Notes: generated by a model not told the origin, from the letters alone. A stretch of 64,000 bases of DNA from Jeotgalicoccus nanhaiensis (GCA_004570955.1 SPPL01000002.1:62001-126000); one strand, 5' to 3'; counted from the stretch's first letter, positions 8,379-17,951 are shown. Numbers and translations are program-made.

Positions 8379-9407
8379 ATGTCAGAACAACTGGTAATTT
8401 CGAATTCATCTGAACTTCGCCGGTTATTTAAAGAAAAACTGATGCTGAATGGTATGCCGGAAGCTTACGCTGATCGTGCCGCAGACGTCCTCGTCTGGGC
8501 AGATGAGCGCGGTATTCATTCCCACGGCTCAGTGCGCATGCAGTATTATTCTGAACGCTGCGCAAAAGGCGGCTTCAATAACGATCCGGAACTTAAGTTT
8601 GAGAAAACCGGACCGTCAACTGGTGTCTACCACGGCGATAACGCTGTCGGCCACTACGTTGCATATGAAGCGATGGAAGAAGCGATTAACCTCGCTAAAG
8701 AATCCGGTATCGGTGCAGTCGGCGTCAGCGAAATGAGCCACTCAGGTGCTATCGGCTATTTCGTACAAAAAGCAGCAGAACAAGGTATGGTGGCTTTATC
8801 AGTCTGCCAGTCAGACCCGATGGTTGTACCTTTTGGCGGCTCTGAACCGTACTTCGGTACGAACCCGATTGCTTTCGCTGCACCGCGCAAAAACGATACA
8901 CCAATCGTTTTTGATATGGCAACAACAGTGCAGGCCTGGGGTAAAATCCTCGATGCACGCAGCAAGAACAAAGACATTCCTGACACATGGGCTGTTGATA
9001 AAGACGGCAACCCGACGACCGACCCGTACGCAGTAAATGCACTGCTTCCGGTAGCAGGTCCTAAAGGTTACGGCCTGATGATGATCGTGGACATTTTAGC
9101 GGGAAGCCTGCTCGGCTTAAACCACGGTAAGCACGTTACAAGCATGTACAAAGACTTGAGCGAGTACCGCCGTCTCGGACAGTTCCACCTCGTTATCAAT
9201 CCTGACTTCTTCAGTTCAAGAGAAGCGATGGAAGAAAAAATGGATACGATGGTTGACGAACTTCACGGCAACAAACCGGCAACAGGATTTGACCAGGTAT
9301 ACTACCCGGGTGAATTAATGGAAGCGACGAAAGCTGAATACGAAAAATCAGGTATTCCGATTCCGGAAGACATCATGGAGTATTTAAAATCGGATACACC
9401 ATATTAA
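8379..9407 (+). CDS. allD: Ureidoglycolate dehydrogenase (first copy)
   Basis: A 342-residue NAD(P)-dependent oxidoreductase of the malate/L-lactate dehydrogenase family, expected to oxidise (S)-ureidoglycolate to oxalurate. Family motifs include RGIHSHGSVRM near residue 45, the MSHSGAIGYF region with its catalytic histidine, and PYFGTNPIAFAAP in the nucleotide-binding part. AGGAGG precedes the ATG. It is followed 17 bp later by a second, clearly homologous gene. One of the pair may have shifted to another 2-hydroxy acid. Confidence 0.9.
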   Translation: MSEQLVISNSSELRRLFKEKLMLNGMPEAYADRAADVLVWADERGIHSHGSVRMQYYSERCAKGGFNNDPELKFEKTGPSTGVYHGDNAVGHYVAYEAMEEAINLAKESGIGAVGVSEMSHSGAIGYFVQKAAEQGMVALSVCQSDPMVVPFGGSEPYFGTNPIAFAAPRKNDTPIVFDMATTVQAWGKILDARSKNKDIPDTWAVDKDGNPTTDPYAVNALLPVAGPKGYGLMMIVDILAGSLLGLNHGKHVTSMYKDLSEYRRLGQFHLVINPDFFSSREAMEEKMDTMVDELHGNKPATGFDQVYYPGELMEATKAEYEKSGIPIPEDIMEYLKSDTPY

Positions 9408-9424
9408 AAGGTGAGGTTTTGTAA

Positions 9425-10474
9425 ATGCGCGTATCAAAAGAAGAATTATTCAACTTAATGAAAGATAAACTTCAAAAAGCAGGCTTAAAAGAAGATGCGG
9501 CGGCTGATATTAGTGATGTTTTAACATTTGCTGACCACCGCGGCATTCATTCCCACGGTGCAGTGCGCGTCGAATACTATGCAGAACGTATTGCCAAAGG
9601 CGGTATTACCAACGACCCGGAATATAAATTTGAAAAGACCGGCCCGTCAACAGCTATATTAGATGGTGACAACGGTCCAGGCCATCAAGTTGCAAAACAG
9701 GGTATGGAGCGCGCTATTGAAATCGCACGGGATAATGGTGTCGCTGTCGTCGGCATGACGAACATTTCCCACTCCGGTGCTCTCGGCTACTTCGTTGAAC
9801 AGGCGGCAAAAGAGGACATGGTGGCAATTTCTGTCTGCCAGTCCGATCCGATGGTTGTGCCTTTCGGCGGCACAGAGCCGTACTTCGGTACGAATCCAAT
9901 CGCCTTCAGTGCACCGACCAATGACGAGCGTATTATTACGTTCGACATGGCAACGACAGTGCAGGCCTGGGGTAAAGTGCTCGACGCCCGTTCTAAAGGC
10001 AATGATATTCCGGATACTTGGGCTGTTAACGATAAAGGTGAACCGACGACAAACTCAAGAGACGTTCACGCCCTCGTTCCTGTAGCAGGACCGAAAGGCT
10101 ACGGCCTCATGATGATGGTCGATATCCTTTCAGGCAGTCTCTTAGGTCTGCCGCACGGAGTGCATGTATCGAGCATGTACAAAGACTTAACGGCAGGCAG
10201 ACAGCTTGGCCAGCTTCATATCGTGATTAATCCGGCTTACTTTACGGATGTTGATCAGTTTAAGCGTCAGCTGTCGACTATGCTTGACGAACTGAAAGAA
10301 CAGACACCGGCACCAGGATTTACAGAAGTCAATTATCCGGGAGAACGCGGCAAGATGCGTGCGGATAAGTACGATGAAGAAGGCATAGAAATTGTCGATG
10401 AAATTTATGACTACCTCGTGAGTGACGATATTCATTTTGATCGCTACCACGGCAAAAACAGATTTGCAGAATAA
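9425..10474 (+). CDS. allD: Ureidoglycolate dehydrogenase paralogue (second copy)
   Basis: A 349-residue member of the same malate/L-lactate dehydrogenase family, homologous to the preceding gene along its whole length. The motifs RGIHSHGAVRV, ISHSGALGYF and PYFGTNPIAFSAP are all retained, so it looks active. The two differ most at the N-terminus and in the last 60 residues, where this copy carries an extra tail ending in GKNRFAE. AAGGTGAGG precedes the ATG. A tandem duplication within the operon is the simplest origin. Heteromer formation or different substrate or cofactor use are possible. Confidence 0.87.
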   Translation: MRVSKEELFNLMKDKLQKAGLKEDAAADISDVLTFADHRGIHSHGAVRVEYYAERIAKGGITNDPEYKFEKTGPSTAILDGDNGPGHQVAKQGMERAIEIARDNGVAVVGMTNISHSGALGYFVEQAAKEDMVAISVCQSDPMVVPFGGTEPYFGTNPIAFSAPTNDERIITFDMATTVQAWGKVLDARSKGNDIPDTWAVNDKGEPTTNSRDVHALVPVAGPKGYGLMMMVDILSGSLLGLPHGVHVSSMYKDLTAGRQLGQLHIVINPAYFTDVDQFKRQLSTMLDELKEQTPAPGFTEVNYPGERGKMRADKYDEEGIEIVDEIYDYLVSDDIHFDRYHGKNRFAE

Positions 10475-10493
10475 ATATTAATGGAGGTACATG

Positions 10494-12245
10494 ATGTTAT
10501 ATACAATTATTAAAGAAAATACGTATCAGGATTCTATCGTATTAATGCTTTTAAGCCAGAAATTAAGCGCTATGGACGGCGTGAACAAAGCATCAGTTAT
10601 GATGGGAACGCCTGCTAACAAAGACATTTTTAAAGGTGCAGGACTCGGTACTCCGGAACTTGAAACAGCAAGTGCCAACGATATCGCTATCGTAATCGAT
10701 ACTGAAGACGAATCAAAAGTTGATGAAGTGAACGAAGCAGTTGATACTGAACTTGCAGGCGGAGGCGGTTCTGACGAGTCTGCTAAGAGCAGTGAAGCTC
10801 ACAACTGGAAACGCGCGCTTGAACTTGCAAACAATCCGAACCTTGCAATGATTTCAATTCCCGGCACATACGCTGCTATGGAAGCTGAAAACGCACTTCA
10901 TAACGGATTGCACGTATTCATGTTCAGTGACAACGTGGCAAAAGAAGACGAAGTTCGTCTGAAAGAACTTGCACACGATAAAGGATTATTAGTAATGGGT
11001 CCTGACTGCGGTACAGGAATTATCCACAGCGTGCCGTTGGCATTTACAAACACAGTTGCTGAAGGCGACATCGGTGTCGTAGGTGCATCAGGTACAGGAA
11101 TTCAGGAAGTTACTACTATTATCGACCGTATGGGCAAAGGTGTAACGAACGCTATCGGTACAGGCGGACGCGACTTATCTACAGAAGTTGGCGCTGTAAC
11201 TATGCTCGACAGCATTAAAGCGTTAAACCAGGATCCTAAAGTTAAGGTCATCACTGTTATTTCTAAGCCGCCGGCTAAAGAAGTACAGGAAAAAGTAGAA
11301 AGCTTACTGCGGAGCATTGACAAACCAGTCGTTGCTTTATTCCTTGGTAACAAACCTGAATATCAGGAAGAAGAAATTTATCACGCTTACACTCTTGAAG
11401 AAGCTGCAGTTGCATCAGTTCAGCTGTCAAATGGTGAGAAAGTTAACTTCACACCTTCAGCTCTCGACAACATTAAAGCGGACTTCGACGAAAATCAAAA
11501 AGGCATCAAAGCTTACTACTCAGGCGGTACGCTTGCAAGTGAAGCAGCGATGATGATTAAACATTCACTTGGTGAAGAAGAAATTAAAGATGAAGGTTTC
11601 ACTTATAAATCTGCATCACATGAAGTTATCGACCTTGGTGATGACATGTACACACAAGGTAAGCCTCACCCGATGATCGACCCTGAAAAACGTATTGAGA
11701 AACTAGAAACATCTGCTGACAGTGAAGATACTGCAGTTATTATGCTCGACAACGTTATCGGTTACGGTTCACATGCCGACATGGCTTCTGAACTTGCTCC
11801 GACAATTAAACGCATTACTGACAAAGCAGCTTCAGAAGAGCGTTCATTAGTCGTTCTAGCAACTGTAGTCGGTACTGACAAAGATGCACAGGGCTATGAT
11901 AAACAGCGCCAGATTTTAGAAGAAGCAGGTGCGGTAATCTGTGATACTAACGATCAGATGGTCCGTACAGCAATCGAATTAATCGGCGGCAAAGTCGTTC
12001 AGCCTGAACTTGAAATCAAAACATTCGACAAAGGTACTGAAGACCTGTCTGTAGACGATAAAATGATGAGTCTGATTTCTAACAAACCGAGCGTAATCAA
12101 CATCGGTCTGAAGAGCTTCACTGAAGCAGTAGAAAACAGCGGAGCTGAAGTTGTTCAGTTCAACTGGCGTCCAGTTGCCGGCGGCGATGAGAAGCTTATG
12201 AAAGTACTTCAATTCTTAAACAATTATGAAGGAGAGAATGTATAA
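10494..12245 (+). CDS. allF: FdrA-family protein, oxamate carbamoyltransferase subunit AllF
   Basis: A protein of about 583 residues related to succinyl-CoA-synthetase-like FdrA. The GPDCGTGI motif and the VGASGTGIQEV stretch lie in the acyl-CoA-synthetase-like domains. FdrA, YlbE and YlbF have been reported in E. coli as the three subunits AllFGH of the enzyme that phosphorolyses oxalurate to oxamate and carbamoyl phosphate. The three are adjacent here, just before carbamate kinase. Two ATGs are adjacent; the one at 10494 lies six bases from GGAGG and is preferred over 10491. The stop codon overlaps the next start by one base, which suggests translational coupling. Confidence 0.9.
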   Translation: MLYTIIKENTYQDSIVLMLLSQKLSAMDGVNKASVMMGTPANKDIFKGAGLGTPELETASANDIAIVIDTEDESKVDEVNEAVDTELAGGGGSDESAKSSEAHNWKRALELANNPNLAMISIPGTYAAMEAENALHNGLHVFMFSDNVAKEDEVRLKELAHDKGLLVMGPDCGTGIIHSVPLAFTNTVAEGDIGVVGASGTGIQEVTTIIDRMGKGVTNAIGTGGRDLSTEVGAVTMLDSIKALNQDPKVKVITVISKPPAKEVQEKVESLLRSIDKPVVALFLGNKPEYQEEEIYHAYTLEEAAVASVQLSNGEKVNFTPSALDNIKADFDENQKGIKAYYSGGTLASEAAMMIKHSLGEEEIKDEGFTYKSASHEVIDLGDDMYTQGKPHPMIDPEKRIEKLETSADSEDTAVIMLDNVIGYGSHADMASELAPTIKRITDKAASEERSLVVLATVVGTDKDAQGYDKQRQILEEAGAVICDTNDQMVRTAIELIGGKVVQPELEIKTFDKGTEDLSVDDKMMSLISNKPSVINIGLKSFTEAVENSGAEVVQFNWRPVAGGDEKLMKVLQFLNNYEGENV

Positions 12246-13510
12246 TGGCTTACCAAACTATAGATGAAGCAAACAAAGCAGTCGTACAGAAAATGATTGG
12301 CTCAGCACCTTTCTTAACAGATGTTGTACCTGCACACACTGTAATTCCGGAACTGACTGAGCATGTATTATTACATGCCGGTCCTCCGATTAAATATGAA
12401 AACATGACTGACCCTATGCAGGGTTCATGTGTCGGTGCTATTCTTTTTGAAGGATGGGCAGACGACGAGCAGGGTGCACGTGAATTGCTGGAAAACGGCA
12501 AAATCACTTTCATCCCTTGTCACCACGTAAATGCAGTAGGGCCAATGGGCGGTATTACTTCAATGAACATGCCTGTTGTAGTTGTCGTTAACAAAGAACA
12601 CGGCAACGAAGCTTACTGTACTTTAAACGAAGGTATCGGTGCGGTTCTCCGTTTCGGTTCTTACAGCGACCAGGTTCTTACACGTCTTCACTGGATGAAA
12701 GATGTACTTGGCCCGGTATTATCAAAAGCGCTTAAAACTATGGACGAAGGTTTAAACGTCAACGTTTTAGTTGCTAAAGCGATCGCTATGGGCGACGAAT
12801 TCCACCAGAGAAATATCGCAGCTTCACTGGCTTTCCTTAAAGAAGTTGCTCCGGCAATTACAAGCCTTGAAGATGTTGAATTAGAAAAACGCGAAGAAGT
12901 TATGCAGTTCCTTGCTGACACTGACCAGTTCTTCTTAAACGTGGCAATGGCAACAGGTAAAGCAATGACTGATGCTGCGCGTACAATTGAACATGGTACA
13001 ATCGTTACAGCAATGTGCCGTAACGGTGAAAACTTCGGTATCCGTATCGCAGGTATGGGTGATGAGTGGTTCACAGCACCGGTAAACACACCTCAAGGTC
13101 TGTACTTCACAGGTTACTCAGCTGAAGATGCAAACACGGATATCGGTGACTCTGCTATTACTGAAACAATCGGTGTCGGCGGTATGGCGATGATTGCAGC
13201 ACCTGCTGTTACTCGCTTTGTCGGTTCAGGCGGTTTCAACGATGCACTTGAAACAAGCAATAACATGGCTGAAATTACAGAACAGGAAAACCCTAACTTC
13301 ATTATCCCGACTTGGGACTTTAAAGGTGCACCAACAGGAATCGATGCACGTAAAGTAGTTGAATCAGGAATCCTTCCGGTAATTAACACAGGTATTGCAC
13401 ACAAAGTTGCAGGATTTGGTCAGATTGGTGCCGGTACAGTTAACCCGCCGATCGAATGTTTCGAAAAAGCAATTACAGCTTATGCTGAAAAACTCGGGTT
13501 TAATGCATAA
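12245..13510 (+). CDS. allG: DUF1116 (YlbE) protein, oxamate carbamoyltransferase subunit AllG
   Basis: A 421-residue DUF1116 protein, the YlbE/AllG partner of FdrA. Glycine-rich stretches such as DPMQGSCVGAILFEGW (near residue 60) and IGVGGMAMIAAPAVTRF (near 310) are typical of the family. Its start overlaps the allF stop by one base and its stop abuts the allH start, so the three subunits are probably made in fixed ratio. The role in the carbamoyltransferase comes from family knowledge and gene order rather than from catalytic residues that can be seen. Confidence 0.9.
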   Translation: MAYQTIDEANKAVVQKMIGSAPFLTDVVPAHTVIPELTEHVLLHAGPPIKYENMTDPMQGSCVGAILFEGWADDEQGARELLENGKITFIPCHHVNAVGPMGGITSMNMPVVVVVNKEHGNEAYCTLNEGIGAVLRFGSYSDQVLTRLHWMKDVLGPVLSKALKTMDEGLNVNVLVAKAIAMGDEFHQRNIAASLAFLKEVAPAITSLEDVELEKREEVMQFLADTDQFFLNVAMATGKAMTDAARTIEHGTIVTAMCRNGENFGIRIAGMGDEWFTAPVNTPQGLYFTGYSAEDANTDIGDSAITETIGVGGMAMIAAPAVTRFVGSGGFNDALETSNNMAEITEQENPNFIIPTWDFKGAPTGIDARKVVESGILPVINTGIAHKVAGFGQIGAGTVNPPIECFEKAITAYAEKLGFNA

Positions 13511-14278
13511 ATGATATATGAGTCAAGTGCGATCGGAGAGATCGCACTTTCCTTGTTACAAACAAACAAAGCAATGCGTGTGCACAGTATTTTTAACAAT
13601 GGCTTTAATATTGTTAATGACAAGAATGAGTTAATCTTTATCGGAACAAATAAAAATGGTTATTTTCCATTTGGAATTACGATAGATCAATATACAATTC
13701 ATCACATCAAAGAAACGCTTAAAATCAATGACACCGTCAGGCTGACGAAGAATGGCGTGAATCACAATGATTTTATGCTGATGGTAAATAAGGCCGAACT
13801 GTATGCTTATAAAGAAGTGACAGAACAGGCTGATATCAGTACAATTAAAAAAGTTGTCGATAACTATGACTTTACAGATTATGCCGAGGGCGATTTCAAT
13901 CCCGAAAAGCTTTCGTCGATAATCGATGATCTTGCTGATGACAGTGCGGATTTTCCGCTCGCATATTTAGCGGGACGGGGCATCGGGCTGACGCCGTCAG
14001 GCGACGATATTATTACAGGTATTCTGTATGTCGATAAGCTCCAGCCGTTTATCGCCGAGAAGCATCTCTTTGAACTGGATCAGTATATTAGTCAAACGGT
14101 AACGACAATTGTCAGCGAAAACTTTATTAAACTGGCGTTAAAAGGAATATTCAGTACACGTATTACAGCAATTGGCAATGAGCCGTCACAGGAAAGTGTC
14201 GATGAACTGCTTGAGCTCGGCTCAAGTTCAGGGCGCGACACGCTGTACGGTATTTATATGACACTAAATAGGAGATGA
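13511..14278 (+). CDS. allH: DUF2877 (YlbF) protein, oxamate carbamoyltransferase subunit AllH
   Basis: A 255-residue DUF2877 protein. The family hallmark GIGLTPSGDDIITG lies near residues 155-169. It starts directly after the allG stop codon and ends five bases before carbamate kinase. It is the third subunit of the AllFGH complex. Outside allantoin loci, DUF2877 proteins also occur with FdrA and YlbE in other purine-degradation clusters, consistent with this role. Confidence 0.88.
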   Translation: MIYESSAIGEIALSLLQTNKAMRVHSIFNNGFNIVNDKNELIFIGTNKNGYFPFGITIDQYTIHHIKETLKINDTVRLTKNGVNHNDFMLMVNKAELYAYKEVTEQADISTIKKVVDNYDFTDYAEGDFNPEKLSSIIDDLADDSADFPLAYLAGRGIGLTPSGDDIITGILYVDKLQPFIAEKHLFELDQYISQTVTTIVSENFIKLALKGIFSTRITAIGNEPSQESVDELLELGSSSGRDTLYGIYMTLNRR

Positions 14279-14282
14279 AAGA

Positions 14283-15221
14283 ATGGGTAAAAAAGTAGTA
14301 TTAGCTTTAGGCGGAAACGCAATTTTACAGCCTAAACAGGAAGCAACATTTGAAAACCAGTACCAGAACGTAGTTAATGCGGCAAACCGCATGGTTGAAA
14401 TTTCAGAAGCAGGCCACAAAATCGTAGTTACACACGGTAACGGTCCGCAGGTCGGCAACATCATCGCTCAAAACGAAGCGGCAAAAGAAGAAATACCAGC
14501 AATGCCGATTTTCGTCAACAATGCTGAATCTCAAGGTATGATCGGCTACATGATGGAATCTGCTCTTAAAAACAGACTGGCTGAAGGCGACGACAAAACA
14601 AACGTTGTTACACTGCTTACAATGGTAGAAGTCGACAAAGACGACAAAGCTTTCGACAATCCGACTAAACCTGTCGGCGTATTCTTCACAGAAGAAGAAG
14701 CTAAAAAAATGACTGAAGAAAAAGGCTATCAGATGTCTGAAGACGCAGGCCGCGGATTCAGACGTGTTGTACCTTCTCCTGAACCAAAAGTCATCCACGG
14801 TGTTGAAGAAATCAAAACACTGATTGAAACATCACTCGTTGTATCATCAGGCGGCGGCGGTATTCCTATTTACCGCGACGACAAAGGTCAAATCCACGGC
14901 GTTGAAGCTGTAATCGATAAAGACCGTTCAGGCTTAAAACTTGCGGAACAGACTGAAGCTGACGTATTCATGATGCTGACAGACGTTCCTAACGTTTATA
15001 TTAACTTCGGTAAAGAAAACGAGCAGAAGCTTGAAGAGATTACTGTTGAAGAAGCTGAAAAACACGTTGCTGACGGACAATTCCCGGCAGGTTCTATGCT
15101 TCCTAAAATCGAAGCGGCAATCGCATTCGCTAAACACGAAGGCAAAGAAGGCATCATCTGTTCATTAGATGAAGCAGTACTTGCACTTGAAGGTAAAGCG
15201 GGTACAAGAATTAAATTATAA
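14283..15221 (+). CDS. arcC: Carbamate kinase
   Basis: A 312-residue amino-acid-kinase-fold enzyme that uses carbamoyl phosphate and ADP to make ATP, CO2 and ammonia. LALGGNAILQP (residues 6-16), THGNGPQVGN (about 51-60), SSGGGGIP (near 182) and the C-terminal GTRI are standard family motifs. AGGAG precedes the ATG. As the last gene of the operon it would consume the carbamoyl phosphate made by AllFGH, giving the only ATP-yielding step of anaerobic allantoin breakdown. No arginine deiminase genes are nearby. Confidence 0.95.
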   Translation: MGKKVVLALGGNAILQPKQEATFENQYQNVVNAANRMVEISEAGHKIVVTHGNGPQVGNIIAQNEAAKEEIPAMPIFVNNAESQGMIGYMMESALKNRLAEGDDKTNVVTLLTMVEVDKDDKAFDNPTKPVGVFFTEEEAKKMTEEKGYQMSEDAGRGFRRVVPSPEPKVIHGVEEIKTLIETSLVVSSGGGGIPIYRDDKGQIHGVEAVIDKDRSGLKLAEQTEADVFMMLTDVPNVYINFGKENEQKLEEITVEEAEKHVADGQFPAGSMLPKIEAAIAFAKHEGKEGIICSLDEAVLALEGKAGTRIKL

Positions 15222-15228
15222 GGTATGC

Positions 15229-15266
15229 AAAAAGCGGTGAAGACTGAGTCTTCACCGCTTTTTTGT
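15229..15266 (+). terminator. Terminator of the allantoin operon
   Basis: AAAAGCGGTGAAGAC pairs with GTCTTCACCGCTTTT around a three-base loop, followed by T. The long stem is symmetrical enough to also serve the convergent gene at 15273. Confidence 0.9.
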
Positions 15267-15272
15267 GCTGTC

Positions 15273-16343
15273 TTATAATAATTTTTTGGTCGTATTTTTA
15301 TTCATTATCCATCTGACCAGAAGGCCGATACCGATGAGTACACCTGCATAGCCGAAAATCGGATAGAAGAAATTAACGAGATCTACAAAGCCGATAAACG
15401 TTAAAATGTAGCCGATAACAAGAGATGTAACCAGCCAGATTTTATATTTTTTGGAATAAGGTTTTGTAAAACGCGCTAAAAATGCATACAGCAGACCGAC
15501 GACAGTGTTGTAAATCAGTAAAATAATAATAATCGAGAATATAGTCCCGAAGACCGGATGAATGGCATTTGCCATAACAAGTGTCGGCAGTGCTACGCGG
15601 TTTGCCTCATCCAGTACTGCAAGCATTCCGGCATTGAGCAGAAACAGCATAATAAGAAATATTATTCCGCCGTAGACTGCGCCTCGCCGTGCGATAAATT
15701 GTTTATCAGCATCAGCTCCCATAATGGACAGAAAGCTGAAAGCGACACCGATAACGACGCCTGAGTAGGTGATTGCATCGAACCACCAGAGACCTGTCGG
15801 TGTACGGCTGATATCTGCAGCCTGGTTCACCTCGCTGAGGACGACTTCCGGATTGAAAATATTAACCAGTGAAATGATTAATACTGCAATAATTAAAAAC
15901 GGTGTCACTGCACCAAGTACAGTAACAATTTTGTCGAAATCCAAAAGCAGTGTGAAGAACACTAAAAATAACAGCACGATGGAACCAATCCAAGGTTCGA
16001 GACCGAAACTTTCTTCAAAAGCTGAACCGCTTCCCGCAATCATTATAATTGCAATCCCATACATAAAAAAAGCAAAGATATAATCGACCAATGTACCTGC
16101 AGTTTTCCCAAACAATTTATGTAATGGTACTTCATGAGAAACTACATCGTATCTGTATCCAAGCTTGGCAGTCTGCCTGCTCATAAATAATACGCAGATT
16201 GCAGCAACCGCTACACCTGCAAAACTCCAGAGGCCAAAACTGGTAAAGAACTGTAAAACTTCCTGACCGGTAGAGAACCCCGCGCCTACAACAATTCCCG
16301 TATAGGCAAAAGCAAATTTAATTGCATCTTTTTGTGCTTGCAC
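15273..16343 (-). CDS. YkvI-family membrane protein (paralogue 1)
   Basis: A 356-residue polytopic membrane protein with about ten hydrophobic segments. The conserved N-terminus AFAYTGIVVGAGFSTGQE (about residues 11-28) recurs almost unchanged in the two paralogues at 17967 and 19171. The family is annotated YkvI in Bacillus and resembles amino acid/polyamine/organocation-type transporters, but its substrate is not established. A GTG start follows GGAGGAGA. It is convergent with the allantoin operon. Confidence 0.8.
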   Translation of the reverse strand: MQAQKDAIKFAFAYTGIVVGAGFSTGQEVLQFFTSFGLWSFAGVAVAAICVLFMSRQTAKLGYRYDVVSHEVPLHKLFGKTAGTLVDYIFAFFMYGIAIIMIAGSGSAFEESFGLEPWIGSIVLLFLVFFTLLLDFDKIVTVLGAVTPFLIIAVLIISLVNIFNPEVVLSEVNQAADISRTPTGLWWFDAITYSGVVIGVAFSFLSIMGADADKQFIARRGAVYGGIIFLIMLFLLNAGMLAVLDEANRVALPTLVMANAIHPVFGTIFSIIIILLIYNTVVGLLYAFLARFTKPYSKKYKIWLVTSLVIGYILTFIGFVDLVNFFYPIFGYAGVLIGIGLLVRWIMNKNTTKKLL

Positions 16344-16578
16344 AAAAATCTCCTCCTAAATTAGTAACACAAGTGAACATACTAACACAGTTGGGCTTTT
16401 AAAATAACCGTAAATGTGTAATAAGTAATATATAATTTAGTGGTAATTTCTGTAATTATATTTCAGTGGTGGTATTGATACAGTTTTGCAATTTTTGTAA
16501 GTTGTTTGGCTTTTATGATTTTTGTGGAGCATTTTGCTGTATAACTGAAATAAGCAAATTTATATTGGAGGCGGATAA

Positions 16579-17556
16579 ATGTTCTTGAACCCGAGACTTA
16601 AATCCCATGATTTATTATTTTACGATGCGCTTGAAAAAAGGACCGAATTAACGAAGCACGAAAACAGAAGACATGCTGCAGCGTTGAAAGGTTTTGAGGG
16701 CGAGTGTTTATACGATGAGATTTTTAATGATGTCGGACACGACGATGTCTTAGTTTACCGGGACCTTTATCTTAAAATTGGAGAATCAGTTACCCAGTAC
16801 GATGCGCTCGTCATTGATGATGAAGGAATCGTTGTAAACGAGATAAAAAACTACACGGGAGATTACAAGGTGGAAGGCGGTGACTGGTACCGCGCCGGCC
16901 GGAGGATAACAGAAGATCCGGTCGCTCAGCTAAACCGTGCCGTCGGAAAACTGATCGGCTTGAGGAATACTGCTAACAGCAGCTTTCGGGTCAGCGGTAA
17001 ACTGATTTTCCCGAGCGATGATTTTTATCTTCATACTGACGACAATTCTATTTGGAGTAAAATTGTTGTGCGTTCCGATTTAAGAAGATATTTCAGGCAG
17101 TTCCGGGGCGGGAAAATCGGTAATAAATCCCAATTCATAGTCCGGCTTTTGAGTGAACAAATCGCAGAAAATCCTTATTTTAAAAGTGATGTTGATGAGA
17201 CGCGGCTGAGGAAGGGAGTGTACTGCGAACAATGTAGCAGTTATATCTTGTTAAAAACACGTTTTCATTTCACTTGTACAGAATGTCAAAGTAAAATGAC
17301 TAACGAAACACTTCTATTACGTGCACTTAGTGATTATAAGTATCTTTTTTATGGAAAACCAATGACGAGAGTTTCATTTATGAACTTTATCGGACACAGT
17401 CTAACATTTAAAGTTGTATACAGAATTTTATTAAAGCATTGTTACGTGGATAGAAAAGGAAAGAAAACGACATATACTTTTAAGTATCGTAATTTTGAAG
17501 AGGCAATGTCGAAAGCGGAGCTGTACTTTAAATATAAAGACCATTTGAAGGGCTGA
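16579..17556 (+). CDS. NERD-domain protein
   Basis: A 325-residue protein with a nuclease-related (NERD) domain in roughly residues 30-150. The hallmark sequence is ALVIDDEGIVVNEIKNYTGD, which carries the D...E-x-K pattern of restriction-endonuclease-like folds, followed by DPVAQLNRAV. Two cysteine pairs (C-x2-C and C-x2-C near residues 217-238) suggest a small zinc-binding motif after the domain. It is a single gene between two YkvI paralogues; no partner helicase or kinase adjoins. The function is unknown; DNA processing is suggested by the fold only. Confidence 0.8.
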   Translation: MFLNPRLKSHDLLFYDALEKRTELTKHENRRHAAALKGFEGECLYDEIFNDVGHDDVLVYRDLYLKIGESVTQYDALVIDDEGIVVNEIKNYTGDYKVEGGDWYRAGRRITEDPVAQLNRAVGKLIGLRNTANSSFRVSGKLIFPSDDFYLHTDDNSIWSKIVVRSDLRRYFRQFRGGKIGNKSQFIVRLLSEQIAENPYFKSDVDETRLRKGVYCEQCSSYILLKTRFHFTCTECQSKMTNETLLLRALSDYKYLFYGKPMTRVSFMNFIGHSLTFKVVYRILLKHCYVDRKGKKTTYTFKYRNFEEAMSKAELYFKYKDHLKG

Positions 17557-17564
17557 GCTGATTG

Positions 17565-17888
17565 TTGGATTCCCATGCGGTTTTGACATGGGCAACGAGC
17601 AGCGTTTGGATTCCCATGTAGTTTTGACATGGGCAACTAACAGCGTTTGGATTCCCATATAGTTTTCACATGGGCAACGAGCGGCCTTTGGATTCCCATG
17701 TGACTTTGACATGGGCAACCAACAGCGTTTGGATTCCCATGTAGTTTTGACATGGGCAACCAACAGCGTTTGAATTCCCATGTAGATTTCACATAGGCAA
17801 CCAGCAGCGTTTGAATTCCCATGTGACTTTGACATGGGCAACCAACAGCGTTTGAATTCCCATGTAGCTTTCACATAGGCAACCAAGA
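17565..17888 (+). repeat. 41-bp tandem array B (8 units)
   Basis: Eight units recur every 41 bp from 17565. The core is CCCATGT, a 7-nt centre such as agttttg, then ACATGGG, a perfect 7-bp hairpin in most units. Some units carry paired changes, for example CCCATAT or ACATAGG. It is the closest relative of array A. It lies between the convergent NERD and YkvI genes. Long open frames across it are repeat read-through, not genes. Confidence 0.87.
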
Positions 17889-17916
17889 ACACGAACCACC
17901 ACACCCACCCAACACA

Positions 17917-17951
17917 AACACCCCATCCACACAAGGCGGATGGGGGTTTAT
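17917..17951 (-). terminator. Terminator of the second YkvI gene
   Basis: On the minus strand CCCCATCC pairs with GGATGGGG and is followed by a T-rich stretch, shortly after the stop codon at 17967. Confidence 0.72.

Noticed and set aside
8749-9042. Open frames opposite or shifted within the two allD genes, allF, tkt and sbcC
   Set aside because: They lie wholly inside well-supported genes, have no ribosome sites and match no family; they are by-products of codon usage.
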